Of a DNA stretch of 64,000 bases, positions 28,193-35,935 are shown piece after piece (within the stretch, counting starts at the first letter, position 1; the number at the start of each line of letters is the position of its first letter). A program made the position numbers and the translations under genes. This stretch comes from Akkermansiaceae bacterium. Lineage in GTDB: Bacteria > Verrucomicrobiota > Verrucomicrobiia > Verrucomicrobiales > Akkermansiaceae. The notes below the pieces were generated by a model, which searched no databases, was not told the DNA's origin, and saw only the letters and a list, made by a program, of their open reading frames with translations. The stretch covers positions 248,001-312,000 of the forward strand of contig JAHCBC010000001.1 in assembly GCA_019634595.1 (NCBI GenBank), in the 5' to 3' direction.

Positions 28193-29059
28193 ATGCCCCG
28201 GTTTTCCGTCCCCATGATCCTCCTGATGGCCTCGCCGCTGTTGGTGACGGGGGAGATGCGTGCCCAGACTCCGGGGGCGATGCCAAAGGTGGTGGTCCCC
28301 ACGGGGGCGCGGCCGCAGCCGCCGAGGAACGGTCAGATCCGTCCGCCGGAACCCGTCGCGCGGACGGTCTATCCGTGGAAGACCCATGTCACCTCCACCA
28401 TTTTCTGGATCGGGGAACAACCCACCCAGAACAACCCCACGCCGAACTGCAAGTCCTCCTGGGACGTCGCATGGGCCATCAACTTCGGCGGATATGATGA
28501 CCCGAACCCGGAGAACCGCATCGCCAACCACACCACCGGGGAGTTCCGCCCGAAGGCGTTCATCCCGAAGCTCAATCCTTTCTACATCGCGTTGCCTTAC
28601 AACGACGTGATCAACTACAACACGCACAAGCCGGAGGCCTCCCGGGTCATTCCCTGGTTCTCGCGCATGCGGCCCCTCCCCGGAAAGACGGTCTGCAAGG
28701 GCCGGTGGATCCAGATCTTCCACAAAGGCCGCAGTTGCTACGCCCAGTGGGAGGACTGCGGCCCATGGGTCACGGACGATTGGGAATATGTCTTCGGCAA
28801 CAAGCCGCCGAAGACGAAGCAGAACGGCTCGGCTGGCATCGACCTTTCCCCGTCGGTGAGGGACTTTTTCGGCCTCCGTTCCGGGGAAAAGGTCCATTGG
28901 CGGTTTGTCGAGGCAGGGCAGGTGCCCTACGGGCCATGGAAAAAATACGGAAATCAGGCCCCGGTGGATGATCCGGATATCGAAGCCCAGCGGAGATACC
29001 TGGAGTACCTCCGCAAGCTGCGGGACGAGGAATTCATGAAGCGGCCCATTCCCCGCTGA
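28193..29059 (+). CDS. Secreted protein, possible double-psi beta-barrel fold
   Basis: 288 residues with a signal peptide (VPMILLMASPLLVTGEMRAQ) and a Pro-rich linker to about residue 60. The body has four clustered cysteines (NCKSSWDV, TVCKGRW, SCYAQWEDCGPWV). The order of WIQIFHKGRSCYAQWEDCGP and GIDLSPSVRDFFGLRSGEKV recalls the RlpA/expansin-like double-psi beta-barrel, where DLS and a GCGP-type strand line the groove. That is a fold guess only. Its last 26 bases overlap the end of the convergent lipase gene. Confidence 0.7.
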   Translation: MPRFSVPMILLMASPLLVTGEMRAQTPGAMPKVVVPTGARPQPPRNGQIRPPEPVARTVYPWKTHVTSTIFWIGEQPTQNNPTPNCKSSWDVAWAINFGGYDDPNPENRIANHTTGEFRPKAFIPKLNPFYIALPYNDVINYNTHKPEASRVIPWFSRMRPLPGKTVCKGRWIQIFHKGRSCYAQWEDCGPWVTDDWEYVFGNKPPKTKQNGSAGIDLSPSVRDFFGLRSGEKVHWRFVEAGQVPYGPWKKYGNQAPVDDPDIEAQRRYLEYLRKLRDEEFMKRPIPR

Positions 29060-29807
29060 AGGTTCCCGGGCATTTGCCCTCCTTCAGGAAATCGATGGTC
29101 TGCCGCACGGCATCCGGGTGGATCTGGATGAACGTGTGGTCCGCATCCACCACCGAGAATCCTTTCAGCCCATCCACCCGGCCACGGCCTGAAGAGACGA
29201 TGCCGTCGTTGTCCCCATCCAGGAGCCGACGGAAAAAGGGGATGGAAGACCGGTTGCCCATGATGACGAAGGCTTCCTGATCGCTGGGCAGGAGGGGAAG
29301 CCGCGCCGCCAGCGCATCACTGGCCAGCGCCCGGGCGGCGGAGGAGAGGAACGGCCTGAATAACACCTTGCTGGACGCCCAGTCGATGATCTCGCTGCCG
29401 GAACTGGGCGGAGCCATCATCACCAGCCGTCCGGCGGTCCACCCGTGTTCCCGTTCGAGCACCATCCGGGTGACGATGCCACCCAGGGAGTGGGTCACGA
29501 AGTGGACCCGTCCTCCGTCCGCGAAGCGGGTCACCTCTCCCTCCACATGATCCAGAATCCAGTCCAACGGCTTCACCAGCGAGGGGTAGGGGAGGTTCAG
29601 GGTTGAGAAACCCGCCTGCTGGAGCTTTCTCGCGAGCGGGTTCATCGCGCGCCAACTGCGTCCCAGTCCGTGGAGAAGCACCACTTTTTCCGCACCCGTC
29701 TCCGGGCCGCGATGGGCGCGGCGGTCCCATGGCAGGGGAGGGATCAGCATCTCCACCCGTTCCTGGAACGGGGTCGGGGTTCCGTGGTGCATGGTGGATT
29801 CTGGCAT
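29034..29807 (-). CDS. Alpha/beta-hydrolase, lipase-like
   Basis: 257-residue hydrolase. The oxyanion strand VVLLHGLGRSWRAMNPLA (near 42), the nucleophile elbow THSLGG (Ser near 106), an acid in LLDGDNDGIVSS and the histidine in VVDADHTFIQIH form a complete lipase triad. No signal peptide, so cytoplasmic, or peripheral. Substrate unknown. An ATG at 29792 is an alternative start. Convergent overlap of 26 bases with the gene on its left. Confidence 0.85.
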   Translation of the reverse strand: MPESTMHHGTPTPFQERVEMLIPPLPWDRRAHRGPETGAEKVVLLHGLGRSWRAMNPLARKLQQAGFSTLNLPYPSLVKPLDWILDHVEGEVTRFADGGRVHFVTHSLGGIVTRMVLEREHGWTAGRLVMMAPPSSGSEIIDWASSKVLFRPFLSSAARALASDALAARLPLLPSDQEAFVIMGNRSSIPFFRRLLDGDNDGIVSSGRGRVDGLKGFSVVDADHTFIQIHPDAVRQTIDFLKEGKCPGTFSGEWAAS

Positions 29808-29965
29808 GGATCGGGAGATCCGCCAGCGTCTTCCTCAGGTGGTGAAAGGTCCGGAGGGCCAAATAAATTGGCGGATCATTCCAAATGCAGGCCATTCTTC
29901 TTGACTCCGTGGGCCGGTTCCTCCACAACGCCGCCCCCAAACGAACCTCAGACCTGATTTTTCCC

Positions 29966-30439
29966 ATGGCCAACGCACAAGTTATTCTCAAAGAAAAAAT
30001 CGAAGGCCTTGGCGCTGAAGCCGACGTCGTCAAAGTCCGCGCTGGCTATGCCCGCAACTTCCTGATTCCACAAGGCAAGGCCTATGAGGCCAGCAAGTCG
30101 AACCTCCGCCATCTCGAGTCCCTCAAGTCCGAGCGCGCCCGCCGTGAAGCCGAGGAGCTTTCCGCCGCACAGGAAGTCGCCACCAAGATCTCCAAGCTGA
30201 AGCCGAAGTTCACCCTCTCCACCGGCCAAGGTGGCAAGGCGTTCGGCTCCGTCACCAACATCGACATCCACAAGGAACTCGAAGCCGCCGGCATCGTCAT
30301 CGACCGCCACGCCATCGAGCTCGAGAAGCCGGTCAAGAAGTCCGGCAAGACCGAAGTCGAGATCCGCCTGCACCCGCAGGTCACCGCCACCCTCGTCATC
30401 AACGTGGAAGCCGGTGAGGAAGAGGAAGCCGAAGGCTGA
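29966..30439 (+). CDS. rplI: 50S ribosomal protein L9
   Basis: 157-residue L9 of the large subunit. The N-terminal domain has VILKEKIEGLGAEADVVKVR and GYARNFLIPQGKAYEAS, the L9 signature; a long helix (NLRHLESLKSERARREAEEL) links to the C-terminal domain with GKAFGSVTNIDI. The acidic tail EEEEAEG is extra. The ATG at 29966 is chosen because L9 starts at MANAQVILKE. It is separated from rpsR by 27 kb and ends in its own terminator. Confidence 0.95.
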   Translation: MANAQVILKEKIEGLGAEADVVKVRAGYARNFLIPQGKAYEASKSNLRHLESLKSERARREAEELSAAQEVATKISKLKPKFTLSTGQGGKAFGSVTNIDIHKELEAAGIVIDRHAIELEKPVKKSGKTEVEIRLHPQVTATLVINVEAGEEEEAEG

Positions 30440-30461
30440 TCTCCGGAAGATTGAATCTCAG

Positions 30462-30496
30462 AAAGCCCCGGTTGCGCATGCAGCCGGGGTTTTTTC
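30462..30496 (+). terminator. Intrinsic terminator of rplI
   Basis: CCCCGG (30466-30471) pairs with CCGGGG (30484-30489), extended by AAAG/ outer A.T pairs, followed by T6 (30490-30495). It begins 22 bases after the rplI stop. Confidence 0.85.
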
Positions 30497-30515
30497 TTTG
30501 GTAATATCAGGGCCT

Positions 30516-30630
30516 CACTGGGACCGCGGAATTCATTCCGCCCCGGTTTGCAGGCACCGGAGAATCGGCGATGCGCTTGTCCACTGGATCCGGATTCTCC
30601 GGGGTGGGATGAATCCCGCGGTCCCAGTGG
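30516..30630. repeat. 115-bp inverted-repeat element with TTCA-core hairpins
   Basis: Outer arms CACTGGGACCGCGG (30516-30529) and CCGCGGTCCCAGTG (30616-30629) are exact inverses. Each arm holds a small hairpin: GCGGAAT-TC-ATTCCGC on the left and GGGAT-GA-ATCCC on the right. Inside, CCGGAGAATC (30557-30566) pairs with GATTCTCCGG (30593-30602), so the whole unit can fold on itself. Confidence 0.75.
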
Positions 30631-30639
30631 GCCAAGAAC

Positions 30640-30710
30640 GGAGCGCGGACTTCAGTCCGCTTGGCTTCGCAGAGACATGATTGTCAGGAGCGGACTGAAG
30701 TCCGCGCTCC
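30640..30710. repeat. REPIN-like pair with GGAG heads (71 bp)
   Basis: Left unit: GGAG (30640-30643), C, then hairpin GCGGACT-TC-AGTCCGC (30645-30660). Right unit is an exact inverse copy ending in CTCC (30707-30710). The spacer is 29 bases. The GGAG tetranucleotide beside a palindrome, and the inverted pairing, match the layout of REP doublets (REPINs) in other bacteria. Confidence 0.8.
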
Positions 30711-30721
30711 AACAACTCCTC

Positions 30722-31375
30722 TCAAACTATCCCCTGGCGCAGCGCCTTGGACACCGCCTCCGTCTGGGAGCGGACCTGGAGCTTGCGGTAGACGGCCCGC
30801 AGGTGCATGTCCACGGTGTGCTGGGAAATGGAGAGTTCATCGGCGATCTCTTTCTTGATGAGACCGCGGACCAAGTAACGCAGCACGTCCTCCTCACGGG
30901 CGGTGAGCTGCTCGATCTGCTGGACCGGGCCGTGGTTGGCGAAGCCCTGGAGGATCATTTTGGCCAGTGAGCCGCTCAGCGCGGCGGCACCGTTGATCAC
31001 CTCACGGATGCCGGAGACGATCTCGTCCGGGTCCGCCGTTTTGAGGAGGTAGCCCGCAGCTCCGTTGCAGATGGCGCGATAGACGCGTTCGCGGTCGTCG
31101 AAGGAGGAAAGGATCACCACCTTCACGTTGGGCAGGGCGGCACGCAGTTCTCCCAGCACCTCCAGGCCGTCCCGGCGGGGGAGGCCCAGGTCGAGGAGCA
31201 TGATGTCCGGCCTTTCGTTGCTGAAGCGCAGCTTGTCGAACAGATCGTCCGGGTGGTTGAAGTGATGCGGGCACTCCATGTCTTCCTCGGCATTGAGCAT
31301 GCGCCGCACCTGCTTGGCGAATGCCTCATGATCTTCGAGGATCCAGATCTTGGCGGTGTTTTCAGGCTTGCTCAT
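30722..31375 (-). CDS. NarL/FixJ-type response regulator
   Basis: 217-residue regulator. Receiver residues 8-125: WILEDHEAF acidic site, phosphoacceptor in DIMLLDLGLPRRDG (about residue 58), and the lysine in GYLLKTADP. LuxR-type HTH residues 150-212: LTAREEDVLRYLVRGLIKKE and ISQHTVDMHLRAVYRKL. Its start overlaps the stop of the sensor kinase by ATGA (31372-31375), so kinase and regulator are a coupled cognate pair. Confidence 0.92.
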   Translation of the reverse strand: MSKPENTAKIWILEDHEAFAKQVRRMLNAEEDMECPHHFNHPDDLFDKLRFSNERPDIMLLDLGLPRRDGLEVLGELRAALPNVKVVILSSFDDRERVYRAICNGAAGYLLKTADPDEIVSGIREVINGAAALSGSLAKMILQGFANHGPVQQIEQLTAREEDVLRYLVRGLIKKEIADELSISQHTVDMHLRAVYRKLQVRSQTEAVSKALRQGIV

Positions 31376-33384
31376 GATGTTGAGGAGGTGGCGATGAGAA
31401 GGGAACGCTTGACGGTGAGACGGATGCTGGTGCCCTTGGTCGGGATGGAGAGGATGTCGAGCTGACCGGCCAGCGCGCGCGCGCGTTCCTCCAGCTTGTG
31501 GACCGGGGAGGAGCGGGCGGTGGAGTTCGTGTCGAAGCCCACGCCGTTGTCGCAGACCTCCATCAGGAGGTTGTCATCCTGGTCCCACAGACGCAGGGAG
31601 ACGCGGGTTGCCTTCGAGTGTTTGAAGATGTTGTGGATGGTTTCCTTGTAGAAAAGGAAAAGATGGCGCTTCGCATCCAGCGACAACCGGGTGGCCGTCT
31701 TGCAGGAATCACAGTCCATGCTGTACTCCACATTCCGGAGCAGGCGGTTGGCGGTGTCACGCATCCGCTGCACCAGGTCACCGATGGAGTCGGCCCGTTG
31801 CTCCAGAAGCCAGACGATGTCGCGCATGGCGAGGGAGCTTTCGCGGGCGATGACCTCCAGCTCACCCAGATCCTCCGCGACTTCCTCCGGTCCGTGCAGA
31901 CGCACCAGATCCTTCCGCGCCGACCGTGCGATCAGCGAGATGCTGCCCAGGTTGCTGCCGATGTCGTCGTGCAGGTCGGAAGCGATGCGCTTCCGGAGCT
32001 TCTCCAGGTGGTTCCGGTTGATCAGGCGGCGGCGTTCGACGATGAACACCGGGATCAGGAACGTCAGCCCGAGCATGATGGCGGAACCCCAGGTCGCGTT
32101 CAGCTCGCTCTCCGCGGCACTCGCGTGATAGATCGGGCGGAGGCCCTGCAGCTCGCTCTCGAGCTGCAGGCGTTCATGCAGTTGGTTCAGCCATGTGGCG
32201 ACTGTCAGGGTCTGGCGGTCCGCGCTGAAGCCGTCCGTGAGGGTGGTGACTTCCGTTTCCTGCCCGGCGCGGGTGCGTGTGACCACCTTGCCGGCGGCCA
32301 GATTCTTTCCTTCGGAACGGATCTGGATCTCGGAAAGTCCCTGGATGGAGATTTCCCCCATACGCCATGGGGTCACGGCGGTGATCCTGACGCCCTTGCC
32401 TTGCATCCGGTGCAGGGGGATGATCAGCGGGGTGGGTTGTGAAGAACCGGGAAGCGGGTTGCGCCACTGGATGACCGCAGGCGGCCCGTCCCCCTGTTCG
32501 ATCTCAAACGTCATCGCGTCCGGGAGGACGAGGGTATCGATCATCTGTGAAACCAGATGGGGGAAAAGGACGATCCGGTCGAGGGGCGCGGATTCATCCA
32601 GATCGATCTTCCATGAAACCGTGGGGTCTTCCGGGGTGACCGGCACCGCATCGCCGTTCCTGGGGGTGGGCTTGTTGCTCTGCCAGATCCCGAGAGGCGT
32701 CCGCCCGTCCGTCAGATATTCCGGAGCCCAGATGCCCGTGATGTCCAGGACTCCTTCTCCGGTGACTTTCGCTCCGAAGGAAACCGGATCACCGTTCGAA
32801 ATCGCGATGAACTCGGAAAGGGCGAAGATGTCGCTGCCGCCCTGCATGTATCCCTGATGGACGGTGAGCCGGATATACCGGGCCGACGCCCCGCGGGCCG
32901 CGAACCGGATCATCCTGCTGTTCTGCTCCTTGTAAGCATCCGTTCCGGAGGTGAAAAGGATCATGCGCTGGCCGAAGTCGGCGCGGTTGGAGAGTTCGAT
33001 GGTGAACCGCCGGGGGAACAGGCTGGGACCGCTTACGGAATCCCGTTGCGCCGGAACCAGGTAGAGGGTGTCGAGTGAATACTCCTTCCCCAGATCCATC
33101 ACCACGGACGGGTCCGCGTCGTCAGCTTTCAGGCGGCCGGCGCGGTAGCCCATGGCGGTCCGGAATTTCTCATCCCCGTAGGTCGCCAGCGTGCTGAGGC
33201 GGCTGTCCAGCCACCTGACGCGTTCCTCGAGCTTGACGAGATCCTTGTTGAATGCGCGGGCCAGATGGGTGATCGGATGAAACGTCTGGGCCACCTCCGC
33301 AGCTCCGCTCCGCTGGGCGGATAGCAGCATGACGGCAAGCGAGAGCAGGCCGGGGAGGGGACGAAGTCGGATCAGGGGAATCAT
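31372..33384 (-). CDS. Sensor histidine kinase with discoidin-like periplasmic domains
   Basis: About 670 residues. After a signal peptide (LPGLLSLAVMLLSAQRSGAA) the extracytoplasmic half looks like two F5/8-type-C (discoidin) beta-sandwiches, near residues 75-210 (VVMDLGKEYSLDTLYLVP, SARYIRLTVHQGYMQGG) and 225-410 (WKIDLDESAPLDRIVLFP, GVRITAVTPWRMGEISIQGL). One helix (AIMLGLTFLIPVFIVERRR) precedes HisKA_3 (RIASDLHDDIGSNLGSISLI) and a HATPase domain (YKETIHNIFKHS, CDNGVGFD). Such domains bind glycans, so a carbohydrate or cell-surface signal is inferred. The ATG at 33384 is preferred over 33435 because it opens the signal peptide. Confidence 0.87.
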   Translation of the reverse strand: MIPLIRLRPLPGLLSLAVMLLSAQRSGAAEVAQTFHPITHLARAFNKDLVKLEERVRWLDSRLSTLATYGDEKFRTAMGYRAGRLKADDADPSVVMDLGKEYSLDTLYLVPAQRDSVSGPSLFPRRFTIELSNRADFGQRMILFTSGTDAYKEQNSRMIRFAARGASARYIRLTVHQGYMQGGSDIFALSEFIAISNGDPVSFGAKVTGEGVLDITGIWAPEYLTDGRTPLGIWQSNKPTPRNGDAVPVTPEDPTVSWKIDLDESAPLDRIVLFPHLVSQMIDTLVLPDAMTFEIEQGDGPPAVIQWRNPLPGSSQPTPLIIPLHRMQGKGVRITAVTPWRMGEISIQGLSEIQIRSEGKNLAAGKVVTRTRAGQETEVTTLTDGFSADRQTLTVATWLNQLHERLQLESELQGLRPIYHASAAESELNATWGSAIMLGLTFLIPVFIVERRRLINRNHLEKLRKRIASDLHDDIGSNLGSISLIARSARKDLVRLHGPEEVAEDLGELEVIARESSLAMRDIVWLLEQRADSIGDLVQRMRDTANRLLRNVEYSMDCDSCKTATRLSLDAKRHLFLFYKETIHNIFKHSKATRVSLRLWDQDDNLLMEVCDNGVGFDTNSTARSSPVHKLEERARALAGQLDILSIPTKGTSIRLTVKRSLLIATSSTS

Positions 33385-33427
33385 CCAGCGTTGAACTTCT
33401 GGCCCTATTTGGGGGCAAATCCCCCAA

Positions 33428-33457
33428 TTTATCAATATTTTTTAATAAATTGATAAA
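33428..33457. promoter_or_regulatory. AT-rich palindrome upstream of the two-component operon
   Basis: TTTATCAAT (33428-33436) and ATTGATAAA (33449-33457) are exact inverses 12 bases apart, in a strikingly AT-rich patch. Two more TATCAA-type motifs follow (GTTGATA near 33459, TTTATCAAC near 33488). They lie 45-110 bases upstream of the kinase start and are good candidates for a promoter/operator. Confidence 0.5.
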
Positions 33458-33518
33458 GTTGATATCCCGGTAAATGCGTAAAAGTCCCGGTTTATCAACG
33501 GGTGGGATCAAGAAATTT

Positions 33519-34532
33519 TTAGATCTTGGAAACCATCCGCTTCACGGAGTCTCGTTTCAAGCGGAGTTCCCGCCACTCATTCACAAGGCGGCTGGCCTCG
33601 ATGATTCCACATCCGGCGGGAAGCAGGACTTCATCGTCTTTCCACCACATGCCGCGGATGGCCACCACGGCATTGAAACAGCTTCCATCCCACACGCCGA
33701 ACGGCGCCCCGAACTGTTCCGGACAACCGAGACGGCTCCTCCACTGCTGGAGCAGGCCGAGCGTTTCCTTCGTCCGCGGAAGCGGACCGAGCGCCGGGGT
33801 GGGGTGGAGCAGGTCCACCAGCCTGGCGGGTGTCTCTTCTTTCTCCAGGTCGATGCCGATGAGGGTCAGGAAATGAACGATGGTCCCCACATCGAGGATC
33901 CTGCGTTGCTGCCGGACGGGGTGGCCCAGGTTCTGCAGCTTTGAAACCAGCGTTTGTGCCACATATTCATGCTCGCGGATCTCCTTTTCATCTACGGCGA
34001 AGACCTCCCTGTCTTCCTGCTTCGCGGTTCCCGCCAGTGCCATGGTCTCCAGCCTGGAACCCGACAGGGAGAGGAGCAGCTCGGGCGTCGCCCCGGCGAA
34101 GCCGCTCCCACCATCCACCCATCCGTAGGAGCGGAGCGGCATGGTCTGGCGGGTCATCGCCGCCATGATGGCGGGTCCCGGGTTTTCCGCCGTGCCACGC
34201 TCCACGACCACGGGCACGGTTTTCTCGAACAGGCCGCCCCGGATCGCTTCCATCACTTCCTGGAACACCGTGGAAAATGGCCCGGCGTCGGGAGGCGTCC
34301 ACTCACAGTGGAAAGGCGAGACCGGAAACCGGGAACGGAACTCTTCCAGCGGCAGGGTTTCCGTCCTGGAAGGCAGTTTCCACACCCCGGCCGCGGGAGT
34401 CGCGAAATTCCGGATATAGAATGCGGGCTGGTCGGGGGAAATCTCCCGCGCTTCCTGGAATGGTCCGTGGCCGACGATCACGCTGTGATCGTCGCGGGCG
34501 AGCCACGCCATTGAGTTTGGGGTGTCCTCCAT
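33519..34532 (-). CDS. Isochorismate synthase / chorismate-binding enzyme
   Basis: 337-residue member of the chorismate-utilising superfamily (MenF/EntC, TrpE, PabB). Conserved parts are SYGWVDGGSGFAGATPELLLS, METMALAGTAKQEDRE (the LAGT motif), EIREHEYVAQTLVSKLQNLG, LHPTPALGPLPRTKETLGLL and PAGCGIIEASRLVNEW, where G-C-G-I-I-E carries a metal-binding Glu. The pattern HPTPALGG-like and LAGT fit isochorismate synthase for menaquinone or siderophores best, but no men genes adjoin. The ATG at 34532 is used; the frame runs on to 34661 inside yraN. The N-terminal half is shorter than in MenF. Confidence 0.8.
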   Translation of the reverse strand: MEDTPNSMAWLARDDHSVIVGHGPFQEAREISPDQPAFYIRNFATPAAGVWKLPSRTETLPLEEFRSRFPVSPFHCEWTPPDAGPFSTVFQEVMEAIRGGLFEKTVPVVVERGTAENPGPAIMAAMTRQTMPLRSYGWVDGGSGFAGATPELLLSLSGSRLETMALAGTAKQEDREVFAVDEKEIREHEYVAQTLVSKLQNLGHPVRQQRRILDVGTIVHFLTLIGIDLEKEETPARLVDLLHPTPALGPLPRTKETLGLLQQWRSRLGCPEQFGAPFGVWDGSCFNAVVAIRGMWWKDDEVLLPAGCGIIEASRLVNEWRELRLKRDSVKRMVSKI

Positions 34533-34582
34533 CGGCAGGCCGTGACGCTGCTGGAGCAGCCGCCCCCCGGCAAGCCCGGGTT

Positions 34583-34963
34583 TCAGAATGCGTCCCGGAT
34601 CCGGTTCACCCGCGGACGTTCGCCGTCGGCCAGATGGACTTCCATGACGTCGAACCTCCATGGCAGATCCCGTCTGCCCAGGCGGGTCAGCCAGGCATTC
34701 GCGCCCCGCTCGATCAGTTTCCGCTTCGTGGCGTCCACCGCATCATAGGGCCGGATGGGGGAACCCTCGCGGCGGGTCTTCACCTCGACGAACAGCAGCA
34801 GGTTCCCGTCCCGCGCGACGATGTCCACCTCCCCGCCGCCCCGCGCCCTGAAGTTCCTCGCCAGGATCTTGCTCCCGTCCGCGCGCAGCCATGCGGCCGC
34901 CACCTTTTCGCCGAACGCACCCATCCACGCCTTGCTCCGGCCGGTGCCGTCAGCGGAGGTCAA
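34583..34963 (-). CDS. YraN/UPF0102 family putative nuclease
   Basis: About 126 residues. The restriction-endonuclease-like core shows FGEKVAAAWLRADGSKILAR, RGGGEVDIVARDGNLLLFVEVKTRR (the D-Ex(K) style EVD...EVK catalytic pattern) and DVMEVHLADG. This family commonly sits next to rnhB, as here. The TTG start at 34963 overlaps the rnhB end by 14 bases; an ATG at 34924 with GGAG upstream would give 113 residues. Biological role is still unclear in the family. Confidence 0.85.
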   Translation of the reverse strand: MTSADGTGRSKAWMGAFGEKVAAAWLRADGSKILARNFRARGGGEVDIVARDGNLLLFVEVKTRREGSPIRPYDAVDATKRKLIERGANAWLTRLGRRDLPWRFDVMEVHLADGERPRVNRIRDAF

Positions 34964-35573
34964 ACGGCAGCGGCAGTTGAGCGACGGGCTGAAACGAGAA
35001 ACGATGATGGCGGCAAGGGCCGTGAATACGGAGCGCTTCAAGGTGGTTCTTCGTGCCATATCCCTGGTGTTGGGCAAAGCCGTATTGGGGGAATTCTTCG
35101 TGGAGTGATCCCATCAATTCGTCCCGGGTGACCTTGGCGATGACGCTGGCCGCGGCGATGGAAAGGGAGAGGCTGTCCCCTTTGATGATGCCTTCGTGGG
35201 TGAATGGAAAATCCCGCACCGGCAGGCCGTCGATGAGGCAGTGGTCCGGAACGGAGGTGAGTCCCTCGACCGCCCTCCGCATCGCCAGATGGGTGGCGCG
35301 CAGGATGTTGAGGGAGTCGATCTCGGAAACCTCCGCCATGCCGACACTCCAGGTCACGCGGGGATCCCCCGTCAGTTCCTTGTAGAACTCACGGCGCTTC
35401 GGGGCGTTGAGCTTCTTTGAATCATCCAGACCCTTGCAGCGGAAACGTGCCGGCAGGATGACAGCCGCCGCCGTGACCGGCCCGGCGAGAGGCCCGCGCC
35501 CCGCTTCATCGATGCCAGCGACGATGAGCTTCCCGGCTTTCCGGTGTCTGTTCTCGAACGAAAGGTCGGGCAC
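34950..35573 (-). CDS. rnhB: Ribonuclease HII
   Basis: 207-residue RNase HII, cutting RNA in RNA-DNA hybrids and at single ribonucleotides in DNA. The signature VAGIDEAGRGPLAGPVTAAA (residues 18-37) holds the first two acidic residues, followed by LDDSKKL, LIDGLPV (third Asp) and SIAAASVIAKVTRDE (fourth). It heads a probable minus-strand cluster with yraN. Confidence 0.95.
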   Translation of the reverse strand: MPDLSFENRHRKAGKLIVAGIDEAGRGPLAGPVTAAAVILPARFRCKGLDDSKKLNAPKRREFYKELTGDPRVTWSVGMAEVSEIDSLNILRATHLAMRRAVEGLTSVPDHCLIDGLPVRDFPFTHEGIIKGDSLSLSIAAASVIAKVTRDELMGSLHEEFPQYGFAQHQGYGTKNHLEALRIHGPCRHHRFSFQPVAQLPLPFDLR

Positions 35574-35650
35574 GCGCCCGTCTTACCATCCACCACAGGT
35601 CCGGTGCAACGCCGGGTGTCACCAGGAGGGGAATCCGTAGGGATGGGAAA

Positions 35651-35935
35651 TCAGCGGCCCTGGCCTTCGATCTGGCGCAGGTATTGTCCGGCGGCGATCT
35701 TCGGCAGCGGGGAATATCTACCGGTGGTGGATGGCCCTGACTTCCTGACCGGCGCGGGAACGGACGATGGGCCAGCCAAGCCCCCCAATCCGGCCAATGA
35801 ATCCGGAGCCTGGACCTGCCGTGTCCTTGCCACGTCCTTTCGCTCCCTGTGGCGACAAGTCCTGAGGTCAAGGACTCTCAGCCCCACGTCCGGGATTATC
35901 GCGGATGCCTCCGCATGCCGCCTAATCACGGTCAC
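35651..35935 (-). CDS. Small hypothetical protein coupled to the exporter permease
   Basis: 94 codons, no recognised domain. It is listed because its ATG (35935-35933) overlaps the stop of the permease gene by ATGA (35932-35935), the coupling style used elsewhere in this window. The sequence is basic in its first 40 residues and ends SPLPKIAAGQYLRQIEGQGR. No membrane helix or signal. Its codon use does not clearly mark it as coding, so it may be spurious. Confidence 0.4.
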   Translation of the reverse strand: MTVIRRHAEASAIIPDVGLRVLDLRTCRHRERKDVARTRQVQAPDSLAGLGGLAGPSSVPAPVRKSGPSTTGRYSPLPKIAAGQYLRQIEGQGR

